Of a stretch of DNA of 64,000 bases, positions 44,322-53,645 are shown piece after piece. Position numbers and translations under genes: made by a program. Where the stretch lies: positions 1-64,000 of the forward strand of contig JAABQQ010000111.1 of assembly GCA_011391405.1 (NCBI GenBank), read 5' to 3'. Below the pieces are notes generated by a model. The model was not told the DNA's origin and searched no databases. It worked only from the letters and a program-made list of their open reading frames with translations. Every line of letters begins with the position of its first letter. Position 1 is the first letter of the stretch. Source of the stretch: Gammaproteobacteria bacterium. GTDB lineage: Bacteria > Pseudomonadota > Gammaproteobacteria > Steroidobacterales > Steroidobacteraceae.

Positions 44322-45356
44322 ATGAAAAGCACGCGGCCGACATCACGCGACATCGCCCGCCTCGCGGAGGTTTCGCAGGCCACGGTGTCGCGCGCCTTGC
44401 GCAACAGCCCCCTGGTCCGTCCCGAGACCCGCGAACGCATCGAATCGATTGCGCGTGAACTCAGCTATCGTACGGATCGCCGTGCGGCCGGCCTGCGCAC
44501 GCGCCGCTCGAACACGCTGGCCTTGCTGTTGTTCGAGGAATCCTCCGAAGACGGCCAGATCAACCCGTTCTTCCTGTCGATGCTGGGTCACATCACGCGC
44601 GCGACGGCCCGGCGCGGTCTCGACCTGCTCGTGTCCTTCCAGCAGTTGAGCGACGATTGGCACACGGAATACCAGCTCAGCAATCGCGCCGACGGGTTGA
44701 TCCTGCTCGGCTACGGCGACTACATCTCGTCGATGCCGCGACTGCAGAAGCTCGCTGACGCTGGCGCCAATTTCGTCATCTGGGGGCCGGACGTGGACGG
44801 CACGCCGGGTCGTTACGTTCGCACCGACAACACCGCGGGCGGGTTGCAGGCAACCCGTCACCTGCTGCGCCTCGGACGCAAGCGCATCGCCTACGTCGGC
44901 AGCTCATCCGATCACTGGCCGGAATTCCAGGCGCGTTTCAGCGGCTACGAGCGGGCGTTGCGCGAAGCAGGCATCGAGCCCGATCCGCGCCTGTCGGTCG
45001 AAGCGCAGTCGAGTGAACAGGCTGGCCACGAAGCGGCCACGGGCCTGCTCGACTCCGGCGTGCCGTTCGATGCAATCTTTGCGGCGAGCGACCTCATTGC
45101 GATGGGTGCGATCGGCGCATTGCGCGACCACGGCCGGTCGGTGCCGGACGACGTGGCGGTCGTTGGATTTGACGACATCGCAGCGGCGGCACATTTCATT
45201 CCGCCGCTGACGACCGTGCAGCAGGACACGCATCGCGCGGCCGACATGCTCGTCGATAACCTGCTGAAAATGACCTCCGGCGAGCCGGTCGAATCCGCGC
45301 TGATCGAACCGAAGCTCGTGATCCGCGGGTCCTGCGGTGATCTGGCCCACGCGTAG
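44322..45356 (+). CDS. LacI-family regulator, probable alpha-glucan locus regulator
   Basis: The 344-residue protein has the LacI DNA-binding headpiece ([19 protein letters not shown], hinge [17 protein letters not shown]) and a sugar-binding core with [18 protein letters not shown] and [16 protein letters not shown] 44322 is used, following a GGGGG run. It is co-directional with 6-phosphogluconolactonase and close to the GH97, ABC and MFS genes, so maltodextrin or glucose control is likely. The LacI-type palindrome TGCAAACGTATGCA at 53571 and its relative at 63693 are candidate targets. The effector is unknown. Confidence 0.9.
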   Translation: MKSTRPTSRDIARLAEVSQATVSRALRNSPLVRPETRERIESIARELSYRTDRRAAGLRTRRSNTLALLLFEESSEDGQINPFFLSMLGHITRATARRGLDLLVSFQQLSDDWHTEYQLSNRADGLILLGYGDYISSMPRLQKLADAGANFVIWGPDVDGTPGRYVRTDNTAGGLQATRHLLRLGRKRIAYVGSSSDHWPEFQARFSGYERALREAGIEPDPRLSVEAQSSEQAGHEAATGLLDSGVPFDAIFAASDLIAMGAIGALRDHGRSVPDDVAVVGFDDIAAAAHFIPPLTTVQQDTHRAADMLVDNLLKMTSGEPVESALIEPKLVIRGSCGDLAHA

Positions 45357-45418
45357 CTTCGACGCCAGCGTTACAGCCTCGCACGCGCTGGTTGCGAGTC
45401 TCACAAGGAAGTCTGACG

Positions 45419-46102
45419 ATGGCGGATCACGTATTCCCGAGCGGCGAGGCACTCGCGCGGAGTCTGGCGACCGACGTGACGGCAGCGCTCGAGCGTCGGC
45501 TGGCTGCGGACGGTGCGGCGGGCCTGGTCGTCTCGGGTGGTCGGACGCCCGCGGCCTTCCTGCGCGAGCTCGGCGCACGCGAGCTCGACTGGTCCAACGT
45601 CTTCGTGACGCTGGCCGATGAACGCTGCGTCGCGGTGGACGATCCCGCCAGCAATCTGCGCTTCGTGCGCGAGGCCTTTACGGGTGCTCCAGCGTCAGTC
45701 GCGATGCTGGTCGCCGTCGATCCAACCGGCGCCGAAGCTGCCTCACGCTGGAGCGAGGCGCTCAGGAAAGTACCGCGACCCTTCGCCGCAGTCATCTTAG
45801 GGCTGGGTGACGACGGGCATTTCGCCTCACTGTTCCCCGACATGCCCGGTCTCGCAACGGCATTGGATCTTTCCAGTACGACAAGCGTGGTCGCAGGTTT
45901 CGCTCCCGTAGAACCCAGGGCGCGGCTCAGCCTGACGCTGCCGACTCTGCTCGACACGGACCTGCTGGTGCTGCACGTCACCGGAGCCTCCAAACTCGCG
46001 ACACTGCAGCGCGCAGCCTGCGGCGGCAGCGCGCTCGAGATGCCTGTGCGCGCGTTGCTCGCGCAGCGTCGCGTGCCCCTGGAGATCTACCATGCTCCCT
46101 GA
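45419..46102 (+). CDS. pgl: 6-phosphogluconolactonase
   Basis: The 227-residue protein matches the DevB/Pgl family (VVSGGRTPAAFL, LADERCVAVDDPASN, LGLGDDGHFASLFPD). It hydrolyses 6-phosphogluconolactone in the pentose phosphate and Entner-Doudoroff routes. ATG 45419 has AAGGA upstream. It is 62 bases downstream of the LacI gene, and its presence beside starch genes suggests that released glucose is oxidised through glucose 6-phosphate. Zwf and Edd are not in the window. Confidence 0.92.
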   Translation: MADHVFPSGEALARSLATDVTAALERRLAADGAAGLVVSGGRTPAAFLRELGARELDWSNVFVTLADERCVAVDDPASNLRFVREAFTGAPASVAMLVAVDPTGAEAASRWSEALRKVPRPFAAVILGLGDDGHFASLFPDMPGLATALDLSSTTSVVAGFAPVEPRARLSLTLPTLLDTDLLVLHVTGASKLATLQRAACGGSALEMPVRALLAQRRVPLEIYHAP

Positions 46103-46114
46103 GAAAGGACGTCA

Positions 46115-47620
46115 TCAATCCCGGTCTTCGTGGTCGTCGACGCGCAGGGTAGCCAACCCTGCGAGGACCAGCAGCAACCCGCCGAGCGCCAGCGCATTGA
46201 TGCTGTGGCCGCCGAACAGCGCGCGCACCAGGATGCCGAGCACGCTGGCCGCGAGAATCTGCGGGATCACGATGAAGAAATTAAAGATTCCCATGTAGAT
46301 TCCCATCTTTTTCATCGGCACCGCCTGCGACAGCATCGCGTACGGCAGCGACAGAATTGAAGCCCAGGCGATGCCGACGCCGATCATCGACACCAGCAGC
46401 AGCCGCGGGTCCTCGATGAAGCGGACCGAAACGAAGCCGAGCGCACCGAACCACAGGCAGACCAGGTGCGCCTTGCGACGGCCGAGCATTTCGGCGAGCT
46501 TCGGGATGAACAGCGCGGCGAGCGCGGCAAAGCCGTTGTACGCGGCGAAAAGGATGCCGACCCAGTTCGCTCCCTCGTTGTAGGCCGCAGAGGCCGCATC
46601 GGTCGTGCCGTAATGGTGCTCGGTGACCGCTGCGGTCGTGTAGATCCACATGGCGAACAGCGCAAACCAGGACAGGAACTGCACGACTGCCAGCTGCCGC
46701 ATCACTTTCGGCATCAGATACAGGTCGTTGATCACGTTGTGCAGCATGCCCCCGGTGTTACCGCGTTGCTGCCGTGACGCGACGATGATCTGCAGCAAAC
46801 CGAATGCGACGAGTCCGCAGCCGAGCACGTAGAGCTGCTTGTCCCACCCGAACAGCGCAACGGCTGCCGCGAAGGCCGCGCCCACGACGATCCACGCCGC
46901 TGCGGATTTTCGATACCACCCAGGCGTGTGCGCGAGCCGTTCGGCACCGCCCGCCTGGTCATCGACTCGCTCCTCGAATTCCGCAAGTTCCGCCGGTGAG
47001 TATTCGCGCGTGCTGAAGATGGTCCAGAGCACAGCACCGAGGAACGCAGCAGCGCCAAGATAGAACGCGAGCTTCACGGACTGCGGCAGCTGGCCCGGCT
47101 CGGCCACGTTGACGACGTCGAAGACATTCGTGAGGATCCATGGCAGCGCGGAGGCGACCACTGCACCGACGCCGATGAACCAGCTCTGCATCGAGTAGCC
47201 GCGGCAACGCTGCCGGTCGGGCAGCATGTCGCCGACCAGCGCACGGAACGGTTCCATCGACACGTTGATCGACGCGTCGAGAATCCACAGCATGCCGGCT
47301 GCCATCCACAGGTATGGGCTGTTCGGCATGACCACGAGCGCCGCCGTGGCGAGCAGCGCGCCGATCAGGAAATACGGACGGCGGCGACCGAGACGGCCCC
47401 AGGTGCGGTCGCTCAGGTAGCCGATGATCGGCTGCACGACCAGCCCGGTGACTGGCGCTGCCAGCCAGAGAATCGGCAAGTCGTCGATCGATGCACCGAG
47501 GGACTGGAAGATGCGGCTGACGTTCGCGTTCTGCAGCGCGAAGCCGAACTGGATGCCGAGGAACCCGAAGCACATGTTCCAGATCTGCCAAAAACCCAGT
47601 GTCGGCTTTTGCTTGCGCAC
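46115..47620 (-). CDS. MFS transporter, SLC45-like (glucoside carrier candidate)
   Basis: The 501-residue protein has 12 hydrophobic segments and the SLC45/GPH-type loop GRLGRRRPYFLIGA, as in bacterial maltose or sucrose carriers of starch-utilisation loci. The GTG at 47620 is chosen: GGAAAGGA lies six bases upstream and the codon shares a base with the permease stop (TAGTG). A longer start at 47653 would overlap the permease gene. It is the last gene of the GH97-ABC operon. The GH13 operon carries a second SLC45-like carrier. Confidence 0.87.
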   Translation of the reverse strand: MRKQKPTLGFWQIWNMCFGFLGIQFGFALQNANVSRIFQSLGASIDDLPILWLAAPVTGLVVQPIIGYLSDRTWGRLGRRRPYFLIGALLATAALVVMPNSPYLWMAAGMLWILDASINVSMEPFRALVGDMLPDRQRCRGYSMQSWFIGVGAVVASALPWILTNVFDVVNVAEPGQLPQSVKLAFYLGAAAFLGAVLWTIFSTREYSPAELAEFEERVDDQAGGAERLAHTPGWYRKSAAAWIVVGAAFAAAVALFGWDKQLYVLGCGLVAFGLLQIIVASRQQRGNTGGMLHNVINDLYLMPKVMRQLAVVQFLSWFALFAMWIYTTAAVTEHHYGTTDAASAAYNEGANWVGILFAAYNGFAALAALFIPKLAEMLGRRKAHLVCLWFGALGFVSVRFIEDPRLLLVSMIGVGIAWASILSLPYAMLSQAVPMKKMGIYMGIFNFFIVIPQILAASVLGILVRALFGGHSINALALGGLLLVLAGLATLRVDDHEDRD

Positions 47621-48747
47621 TATCGGTCCTTTCCAAGTCGAAGGTCGAGCCACACGGCGAGCGCGAGCACGCTGCCGCGCGCAATGTACTTGGCCTCCGG
47701 TGAGACTGCCATCAAGGTCATGCCGTTCAGCAGGCTGGCCATGATCAGCGCGCCGAACAATACGCCGAGCACGGTGCCGCGCCCGCCCCGCAGGCTCGTG
47801 CCGCCGATCACGCAGGCCGCGACCGCATCGAGTTCCATCAGGGAGCCGACGGTCGACGTCGACGCGCCCGAGTACGCGGTCTGCATGAATCCGGTCAGCG
47901 CCACGATGCCGCCCATGAGTGCGTAGGCACCGATGATGGTGTTGCGCACCGGCACGCCGGATACCACCGCGGCTTCCGCGTTGCCGCCAATCGCGTAGAG
48001 ATAGCGACCGAACGGCGTGTTCGTCACCAGCTGGTGGACCAGCACCGCGACGAGACCGAGGATGACCAGCGCGATCGGTACACCGCGATAGCCGTTGGAG
48101 ACGATGACGACCAGAAAGACGAGCTGCGCAAGAACGAACAGCTTCAGGAACGTGAGTTCGCCGTCGTCAACCGGGAACCCGTAGGACTGCCGGCGCTGCC
48201 GTGCAGCTAGCCCCGATGCGACGATTGCCGTCACCGCCAGTCCGGCAAGTGCGTAACCAGCGGCCTCCGGCAGGTAATACGTCGTAAGCAACGAGTACAC
48301 GTTCTGGCTGCCACCCACGACGACAGGCACGGTCTGGCTTTCGATCACGAGCCAGTGCAAGCCACGGAAGACCAGCAGGCCGCCCAGCGTCATGATGAAG
48401 GCCGGGATCCGCTCGATCGCGATCAGCGCACCCATCGCCGACCAGACCAGCACTGCGCCAAGCGTTGCAATCAACAGCGCGACGGGAGCCGGCACGTCGT
48501 GCCAGAACACCAGGACGGCGGCGACGGCGCCGGCGAGTCCCACGCCGCTGCCCGCCGACAGGTCGATCTGGCCGGGCAGCAGCACCACGAGCATGCCGAG
48601 GGCCAGCACCGCGGTGACGGCGAGTTCGACCGAGAGCAGCGACAGGTTGCGCGCGGAGAGGAACACCGGCTCCTGCCACGCGAAGAACGCCCAGATGGCA
48701 ACCAGTGCCACCAGCATCGACAGTTCGCGGGTAGCGAAGCGATTCAA
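47620..48747 (-). CDS. Sugar ABC transporter permease (XylH/RbsC type)
   Basis: The 375-residue protein has about ten hydrophobic segments and the family signature GRYLYAIGGNAEAAVVSGV with the later CVIGGTSLRGGRGTVLGV. Such permeases form the membrane channel of CUT2-type sugar importers. The start is taken as TTG 48747, which overlaps the ATPase stop (TTGA) and has GGAG eight bases upstream. It belongs with the ATPase and binding-protein genes just upstream. Sequence resemblance is to xylose systems, but context favours a glucose-type or isoprimeverose-type sugar. Confidence 0.87.
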   Translation of the reverse strand: MNRFATRELSMLVALVAIWAFFAWQEPVFLSARNLSLLSVELAVTAVLALGMLVVLLPGQIDLSAGSGVGLAGAVAAVLVFWHDVPAPVALLIATLGAVLVWSAMGALIAIERIPAFIMTLGGLLVFRGLHWLVIESQTVPVVVGGSQNVYSLLTTYYLPEAAGYALAGLAVTAIVASGLAARQRRQSYGFPVDDGELTFLKLFVLAQLVFLVVIVSNGYRGVPIALVILGLVAVLVHQLVTNTPFGRYLYAIGGNAEAAVVSGVPVRNTIIGAYALMGGIVALTGFMQTAYSGASTSTVGSLMELDAVAACVIGGTSLRGGRGTVLGVLFGALIMASLLNGMTLMAVSPEAKYIARGSVLALAVWLDLRLGKDR

Positions 48748-50273
48748 GCAGCGCGCTCCAGGCGGCCCATCGCTGCGGCCAGCAATCGCTCCTGGGTCGC
48801 TTCCGACCGTTCGAACGTGCCGCCGATGCGGCCGTCGCACAGCATCACGATGCGGTCGCTCATGCCCATCAGCTCGCCGAGCTCGCTCGAGACGAGCACG
48901 ATCGCCTGTCCAGCCGCCGTGAGCCGGTTGACGAGCTCATACACCTCGAGTTTCGCGCCGACGTCGATGCCGCGCGTCGGCTCGTCGAGCAGCAGGACCC
49001 GGGGTTGTGTCAGCAGCATCCTGCCGAGCACGACTTTCTGCTGGTTGCCGCCCGAAAGCGTGCCGACCGGCTGCTCGAGGTTCTGCGCCTTGATGCGCAG
49101 TTCCTCGACGATGGATTTCGCGTGCCCTGCTTCCCGGTTGCGATCGACCATGAGACCGCGGCGCAGACTGCGTAGCGACGACAATGAAACGTTGAAGGTG
49201 ACGCCCTGCGGCGACACGAGCCCAAAGCGCTTGCGGTCCTCGGTGACGAGAGCGAGACCTTGCGCGAGTGCCTCGCGCGGATTCCGCGCAACAAATGGCC
49301 GGCCGTCGAGTTCGACCGTTCCCGTGATCCTCGTGCCCCAGAGTCCCATCAGGTGCAGCAGCAGCTCGGTGCGTCCCGCACCCATCAGGCCGCCGATCCC
49401 GAGCACTTCACCTGCTCGGGCTTCGAATTCGATGCCGCCGAGCGAAAGTGCGCCGTCCGCGGGCGCTTTCACGTCGACACCGTGCAACGCAAGCAACGTG
49501 CGGCCAGGCGTGGACTGCCGGCGCGGGTAGTGGTCCTCGATACGACGACCGACCATCCTGCGGATGATCTCGCCGGCGTCGGTCTCTGCCACAGGCAACG
49601 TGCCCTGCGCACAGCCATCGCGCAGCACCGTGATACGGTCGGCGATCGCGAACACCTCGTCGAGCTTGTGCGAGATGAACACGCAGGCGACGTCGCGTCT
49701 ACGCAGGCGACGCACCAGGTCGATCAGTGTGTCGATCTCGTGGCGCGCCAGTGCGGCGGTGGGCTCGTCCAGGACCAGCACCTTCGGCTTGCGTCCAACC
49801 GCGCGCGCGATCTCGACGAGCTGCTGCTGGCCGACACCGAGGTCGCCGACCCGGACCGCCGGGTCGAGCTGGATGCCACAGTCGGCGAGTGTTGCAGCGG
49901 ACTGCGCGTAGACGCGATCCCAGTCGATGCGCCCGAACCGCTGCGGAAATGCGCCGAGGAACAGGTTCTCACCCACCGTCATGTCCGGGAACAGCGCCAG
50001 TTCCTGGTGAATGATGGCGATGCCGGCACCCTCCGCGTCGCGTGTCGAGCGGAACTCAACCGGGGTATTGCCGACGAAGATGTCGCCTTCGTAGCTCCCG
50101 TGCGGATGCACGCCGGCGAGCAGCCTGATCAGCGTCGATTTGCCCGCCCCGTTCTCGCCGCAGAGCGCGTGCACCTCGCCCGCTCGCAGGTCGAAGCTCA
50201 CGCCGCCGAGCGCCGTCACAGCGCCGAAGCGCTTCACGACCGCGCGTGCTTCGAGGACGATGCGTTCGCTCAT
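48744..50273 (-). CDS. Sugar ABC transporter ATP-binding protein (XylG type)
   Basis: The 509-residue protein carries two ATPase halves, as in CUT2 importers. The first has Walker A GENGAGKST, signature VGQQQLVEIARA and Walker B VLVLDEPTAAL. The second has a degenerate Walker A (GGLMGAGRTE) but an intact signature LSGGNQQKVVLGR and VLLLDEPTRGID. It powers uptake of a monosaccharide. Start and stop overlap both neighbours by four bases, showing tight translational coupling. Confidence 0.93.
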   Translation of the reverse strand: MSERIVLEARAVVKRFGAVTALGGVSFDLRAGEVHALCGENGAGKSTLIRLLAGVHPHGSYEGDIFVGNTPVEFRSTRDAEGAGIAIIHQELALFPDMTVGENLFLGAFPQRFGRIDWDRVYAQSAATLADCGIQLDPAVRVGDLGVGQQQLVEIARAVGRKPKVLVLDEPTAALARHEIDTLIDLVRRLRRRDVACVFISHKLDEVFAIADRITVLRDGCAQGTLPVAETDAGEIIRRMVGRRIEDHYPRRQSTPGRTLLALHGVDVKAPADGALSLGGIEFEARAGEVLGIGGLMGAGRTELLLHLMGLWGTRITGTVELDGRPFVARNPREALAQGLALVTEDRKRFGLVSPQGVTFNVSLSSLRSLRRGLMVDRNREAGHAKSIVEELRIKAQNLEQPVGTLSGGNQQKVVLGRMLLTQPRVLLLDEPTRGIDVGAKLEVYELVNRLTAAGQAIVLVSSELGELMGMSDRIVMLCDGRIGGTFERSEATQERLLAAAMGRLERAA

Positions 50274-51394
50274 GGGCGCGGGGGACGCCGCGCTTCGGGG
50301 ATGCCGCGATATACGTCGTCGTAGGTCGCCATCCCGTCGCGCACGACGGTGTCGAGCAGGTTGTCACGCGTCACGGTAACGACGTCGTAGAGGGCGGCCG
50401 GCACCGGGCCGTGACCGTTTTCGACCGTGCTGCGCGCCACGACGAGACGCTTCGATGCCACCTGCACGGCGAGCTCGGCCGCGCCGCGCGTCAGCGTCTT
50501 CAGCGGCTTGTAGATCGTCATCGCCTGCGTACCTGCGGCGATACGCTGCAGTGCCACCGTGTCGGCGTCCTGTCCGGTCACCAGCACCTTGCCCGCGAGG
50601 CCTTCCTCGCTCAGTGCCTGGATCGCACCGCCAGCAGTGCCGTCGTTGCTGGCGAGCACAGCGTCGATACCCGGTCCCGAAGCAGTGATCGCCGCATTGA
50701 CGATGCGCTTGGCGTTCTCAGGTTTCCAGTCTTCGGCCCAGTCCTCGTGCACGACCACGATGTCGCCGCGGGCGATGTAGGGCTCGAGCACACGGTCCTG
50801 CCCGCGCTTGAACTGGGAGGCGTTGTTGTCGGTCTTGGCGCCGTAGATGCGCACGATCCGGCCTTTGCCGGGAGTGGGCAGGTGGTCGACGAGGAATTTC
50901 GCCTGCAGCTCGCCCACGCGCTCGTTGTCGAAGCTCACGTACAGGTCGAGGTCGCTGTCGCGGATGATCCGGTCGTACGCGATCACGGGGATGCCGGCCT
51001 CGTGCGCCATCGTGACGGCCTTCGCCATCGCCGTGCCATCGTGGGGAATGACGACCAGCACGTCGACCTTCCTGGTAATCAACTTCTCGACGTCGCTGAC
51101 CTGCACGGTATCGTCGCTGTTGGCGGCAAGCACCAGCACCCTGGCGCCGAGCTCGCCCGCACGCCGCACGAACATGTCCCGGTCGGCCTGCCAGCGGGCT
51201 TCCTTGAGCGTGTCCATCGACAGCCCGATAACGATGCCGTCGTCTCGCGACTTGCCGGTGGCACTGCCGCCGCGAGCGGCCAGCGCCAGGCCGATCAGCA
51301 CGCTCGCGACCAGCGAGACGAGCACCAGCAGGATGCGGGCTTTCACGGGTTCAGGGCCAAAAACGGTGTTGGTTTCATCGGCGGCTCCGCTCAT
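50270..51394 (-). CDS. Sugar-binding protein (XylF type), membrane-anchored N terminus
   Basis: The 374-residue protein matches the xylose-binding XylF group (IVIGLSMDTLKEARWQADRD, VVIPHDGTAMAKAV, IAYDRIIRDSDLDLYVSFDN). ATG 51394 overlaps the GH97 stop (ATGA). The hydrophobic segment begins only at residue 17 (VKARILLVLVSLVASVLIG) after a polar stretch, and no clear cleavage site follows, so the protein may stay anchored in the inner membrane. GTG at the valine of VKARI is a possible later start. Its location next to an alpha-glucosidase makes xylose an unlikely sole ligand. Confidence 0.87.
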   Translation of the reverse strand: MSGAADETNTVFGPEPVKARILLVLVSLVASVLIGLALAARGGSATGKSRDDGIVIGLSMDTLKEARWQADRDMFVRRAGELGARVLVLAANSDDTVQVSDVEKLITRKVDVLVVIPHDGTAMAKAVTMAHEAGIPVIAYDRIIRDSDLDLYVSFDNERVGELQAKFLVDHLPTPGKGRIVRIYGAKTDNNASQFKRGQDRVLEPYIARGDIVVVHEDWAEDWKPENAKRIVNAAITASGPGIDAVLASNDGTAGGAIQALSEEGLAGKVLVTGQDADTVALQRIAAGTQAMTIYKPLKTLTRGAAELAVQVASKRLVVARSTVENGHGPVPAALYDVVTVTRDNLLDTVVRDGMATYDDVYRGIPEARRPPRP

Positions 51395-53439
51395 CTTGCC
51401 TGCTTGAATCGAATCGCGGCTCCGCCGCTGGACGCCAGCCCGAGTTCCAGCGTATCGGCCGCGGTGACGTTGCGCTTCTCGACCACGAGCTCGTGCGGCC
51501 GCGTCTTCCAGTCGGCCTGCGGCCCATCGCGATAGATCTCGGCGACGTAGCGCGCCTTCGGGTCGAGGAAGTCGAGCGGCAAGCGCAGCGAGCGGGCGTT
51601 CTCGTCGGTCAATGCGCCGAGGAACCAGTCCGGGCTGCCGCGCTGCTTGCGCGCGATCGCGACGTAGTCGCCGACCTCGCCGGCAACCCCCACGCTTTCG
51701 TCCCAGTCGGTCGGCACGTCCTTGATGAACTGGAGCGCCTCCGGTTGCTGCGCGTAGTTTTCGGGCAGGTCGGCTGCCATCTGCACCGGGCTGTACAGCA
51801 CGACGTAGAGCGACAGCTCCTTCGCCAGCGTGTGTGGCACGCGGTGTTTCGGGGAGAAGCCGTCGAGATCGACGATGCCCGGCGTGTAGTCCATGGGGCC
51901 TGCCAGCATGCGCGTGAACGGCAGGATCGCGACGTGCTCCGGCGGGTTCACCGGATCACCCCACGCGTTGTATTCCTGACCGCGGGCGCCTTCGCGTGAA
52001 ATCCAGTTCGGGTAGGTCCGGCGCAGTCCAGTGTCCTTCACGGGTTCGTGCGCGTTGATGCTGATCTGGTGTTTCGCCGCCTCGCGCAGCACGCGCAGGT
52101 GGTGGCCGACCTGGAACTGCCCGTCGTGCCATTCGTGTATCTCGATGCCGTTTTCGTCGATACGACGCACGTCGCCCGCGTCCGCGACGTAGCCGGTCTT
52201 CACTTGCCTGACGCCGACCGATTCGTACAGCGCGAACGCCGCGGGCATCTGCGGCTCGTAATTGCCCACGTCGCCCGAGGTCTCGTGATGGCCGACGAGA
52301 CGCACGCCTTTGCTGCGCGCGTAGTCGGTCACTGCCTTCAGGTCGAAGTCCGGATGCGGCTGCGTGAACTTGAACAGCTTGCCGTTGTAGAACCAGTCGC
52401 CGTCCCAGCCGACATTCCAGCCTTCGACCAGCACGCCCCTGAATCCGTTGGCCGCAGCGAAATCGATGTAGCGCCTGGTCTCAGCCGTCGTGGCCCCGTG
52501 CTTCGGCCCGGATTCCCACGTGGCCTGCCCGATGTGCATCGCCCACCAGATGCCGACGTACTTGCCGGGTTCGACCCACGAGACGTCGCCGAGCACGTTC
52601 GGCTCGTTGAGGTTCAGGATCAGGCTCGAGTCGAGCAGCTGCGCTGCGTTGGGCGCGATCTGCACGGTGCGCCACGGCGTCGTGAAAGGCGTGCGGGTCT
52701 TGACGCGGATGCCGTCGGACCACGGCGTGAGACTGGTGCGAAAGACGCCGGGCCGCCGGTGATCGAGCACGTAGGCCGCGTAGTCGACGAGCGCCGCTTC
52801 GTGGAAACTCAGGTGCAGACCGCCCGGCAGGCGCACAGTCATCGGCGTGTGCGCCATGTGCACAGCGTCGAGCGGCGTCGTGTTGTAGAGGTATTCGTAG
52901 CGGTTCCAGCGACGGCCCGGAATCCACCACGCCGTGATCTCCTGCGTCGCGTCCGGGTCGAGTCGGAACTCGGTGAGTTCGTCGGTGATGTTGACCGCGT
53001 CGTACGCTGGCTGCTGCGGCACTTCGTAGCGGAAGCCGAAGCCGTCGTCGAAGACCCGCACGCGCACGTTGAACTTGCGGCTGGCACCGGCGGCGGATTC
53101 GAAATTCACCAGCAGTTCGCGATGGTGGTCGCGCACGAAACGGCGCTCGCCCCAGGGCTGCTCCCAGGTTGCATCGTGGGCCGACGACGAGGTACCCGCG
53201 ACACGGAAGCCGTCGTCGAAAGCCGGCTGCGACTGGAAGCGCATGCCGAGGAACCCCGCCGGCATGACCACCTTGTCGTTGCGGACGACTGCGTAGCGAG
53301 GCGCGCCGTTCTTGTCGACGTCGACGGTGACGACCGTCTGCCCGTCGGGCGAGCGGATTTCCGCAGCCTGCGCGGCCACGGCAACCGACGCGAGCAGCAC
53401 GGCGAACGAGGCCCTGACGCGCAACGTGACCCGACTCAT
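51391..53439 (-). CDS. GH97 alpha-glucosidase (SusB-like)
   Basis: The 682-residue enzyme starts at ATG 53439 (GGGGAG upstream) with a signal peptide ending near AAQAAE. It has the GH97 N-terminal beta domain, the catalytic barrel (GFRGVLVEGWNVGWDGDW) and a C-terminal beta domain. The glutamates that serve the inverting SusB-type mechanism are visible in INAHEPVKDTG and in SREGARGQEYNAW, so hydrolysis with inversion is expected, releasing glucose from maltodextrins in the periplasm. It heads the operon with the ABC importer and an MFS carrier. Confidence 0.93.
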   Translation of the reverse strand: MSRVTLRVRASFAVLLASVAVAAQAAEIRSPDGQTVVTVDVDKNGAPRYAVVRNDKVVMPAGFLGMRFQSQPAFDDGFRVAGTSSSAHDATWEQPWGERRFVRDHHRELLVNFESAAGASRKFNVRVRVFDDGFGFRYEVPQQPAYDAVNITDELTEFRLDPDATQEITAWWIPGRRWNRYEYLYNTTPLDAVHMAHTPMTVRLPGGLHLSFHEAALVDYAAYVLDHRRPGVFRTSLTPWSDGIRVKTRTPFTTPWRTVQIAPNAAQLLDSSLILNLNEPNVLGDVSWVEPGKYVGIWWAMHIGQATWESGPKHGATTAETRRYIDFAAANGFRGVLVEGWNVGWDGDWFYNGKLFKFTQPHPDFDLKAVTDYARSKGVRLVGHHETSGDVGNYEPQMPAAFALYESVGVRQVKTGYVADAGDVRRIDENGIEIHEWHDGQFQVGHHLRVLREAAKHQISINAHEPVKDTGLRRTYPNWISREGARGQEYNAWGDPVNPPEHVAILPFTRMLAGPMDYTPGIVDLDGFSPKHRVPHTLAKELSLYVVLYSPVQMAADLPENYAQQPEALQFIKDVPTDWDESVGVAGEVGDYVAIARKQRGSPDWFLGALTDENARSLRLPLDFLDPKARYVAEIYRDGPQADWKTRPHELVVEKRNVTAADTLELGLASSGGAAIRFKQAR

Positions 53440-53570
53440 GACGACTCCCCTGCCACACGAAGGGCAGGCAACGGCTCCGCCCGATGTGTCCGGCGGCCGG
53501 TCCATTGCTTCCCCCGAAGTGGGTGGGAGTCTAGCAATGAACCGGGGGCCCGCTCGCGGCCACCCTTCTA

Positions 53571-53584
53571 TGCAAACGTATGCA
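53571..53584. promoter_or_regulatory. LacI-type operator between GH97 and GH13 operons
   Basis: TGCAAACGTATGCA is a palindrome with a central CG and half-sites TGCAAAC/TGCATAC, the typical form of LacI-family operators. It lies in the 206-base gap between the divergent GH97 and GH13 genes, so one site could control both operons. The same motif with one changed base occurs upstream of the TonB receptor at 63693-63706. Assignment to the LacI protein encoded at 44322 is inferred. Confidence 0.6.
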
Positions 53585-53645
53585 GCACCTTGTAGCCCGG
53601 GCAGCTGGGGTGATTCACTGCGGGTCCATGCAGGAGGCTTCCCGG

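Noticed and set aside
52048..53595. A long open frame antisense to the GH97 gene
   Set aside because: The GH97 frame carries all catalytic signatures; the antisense frame has none and no ribosome site.
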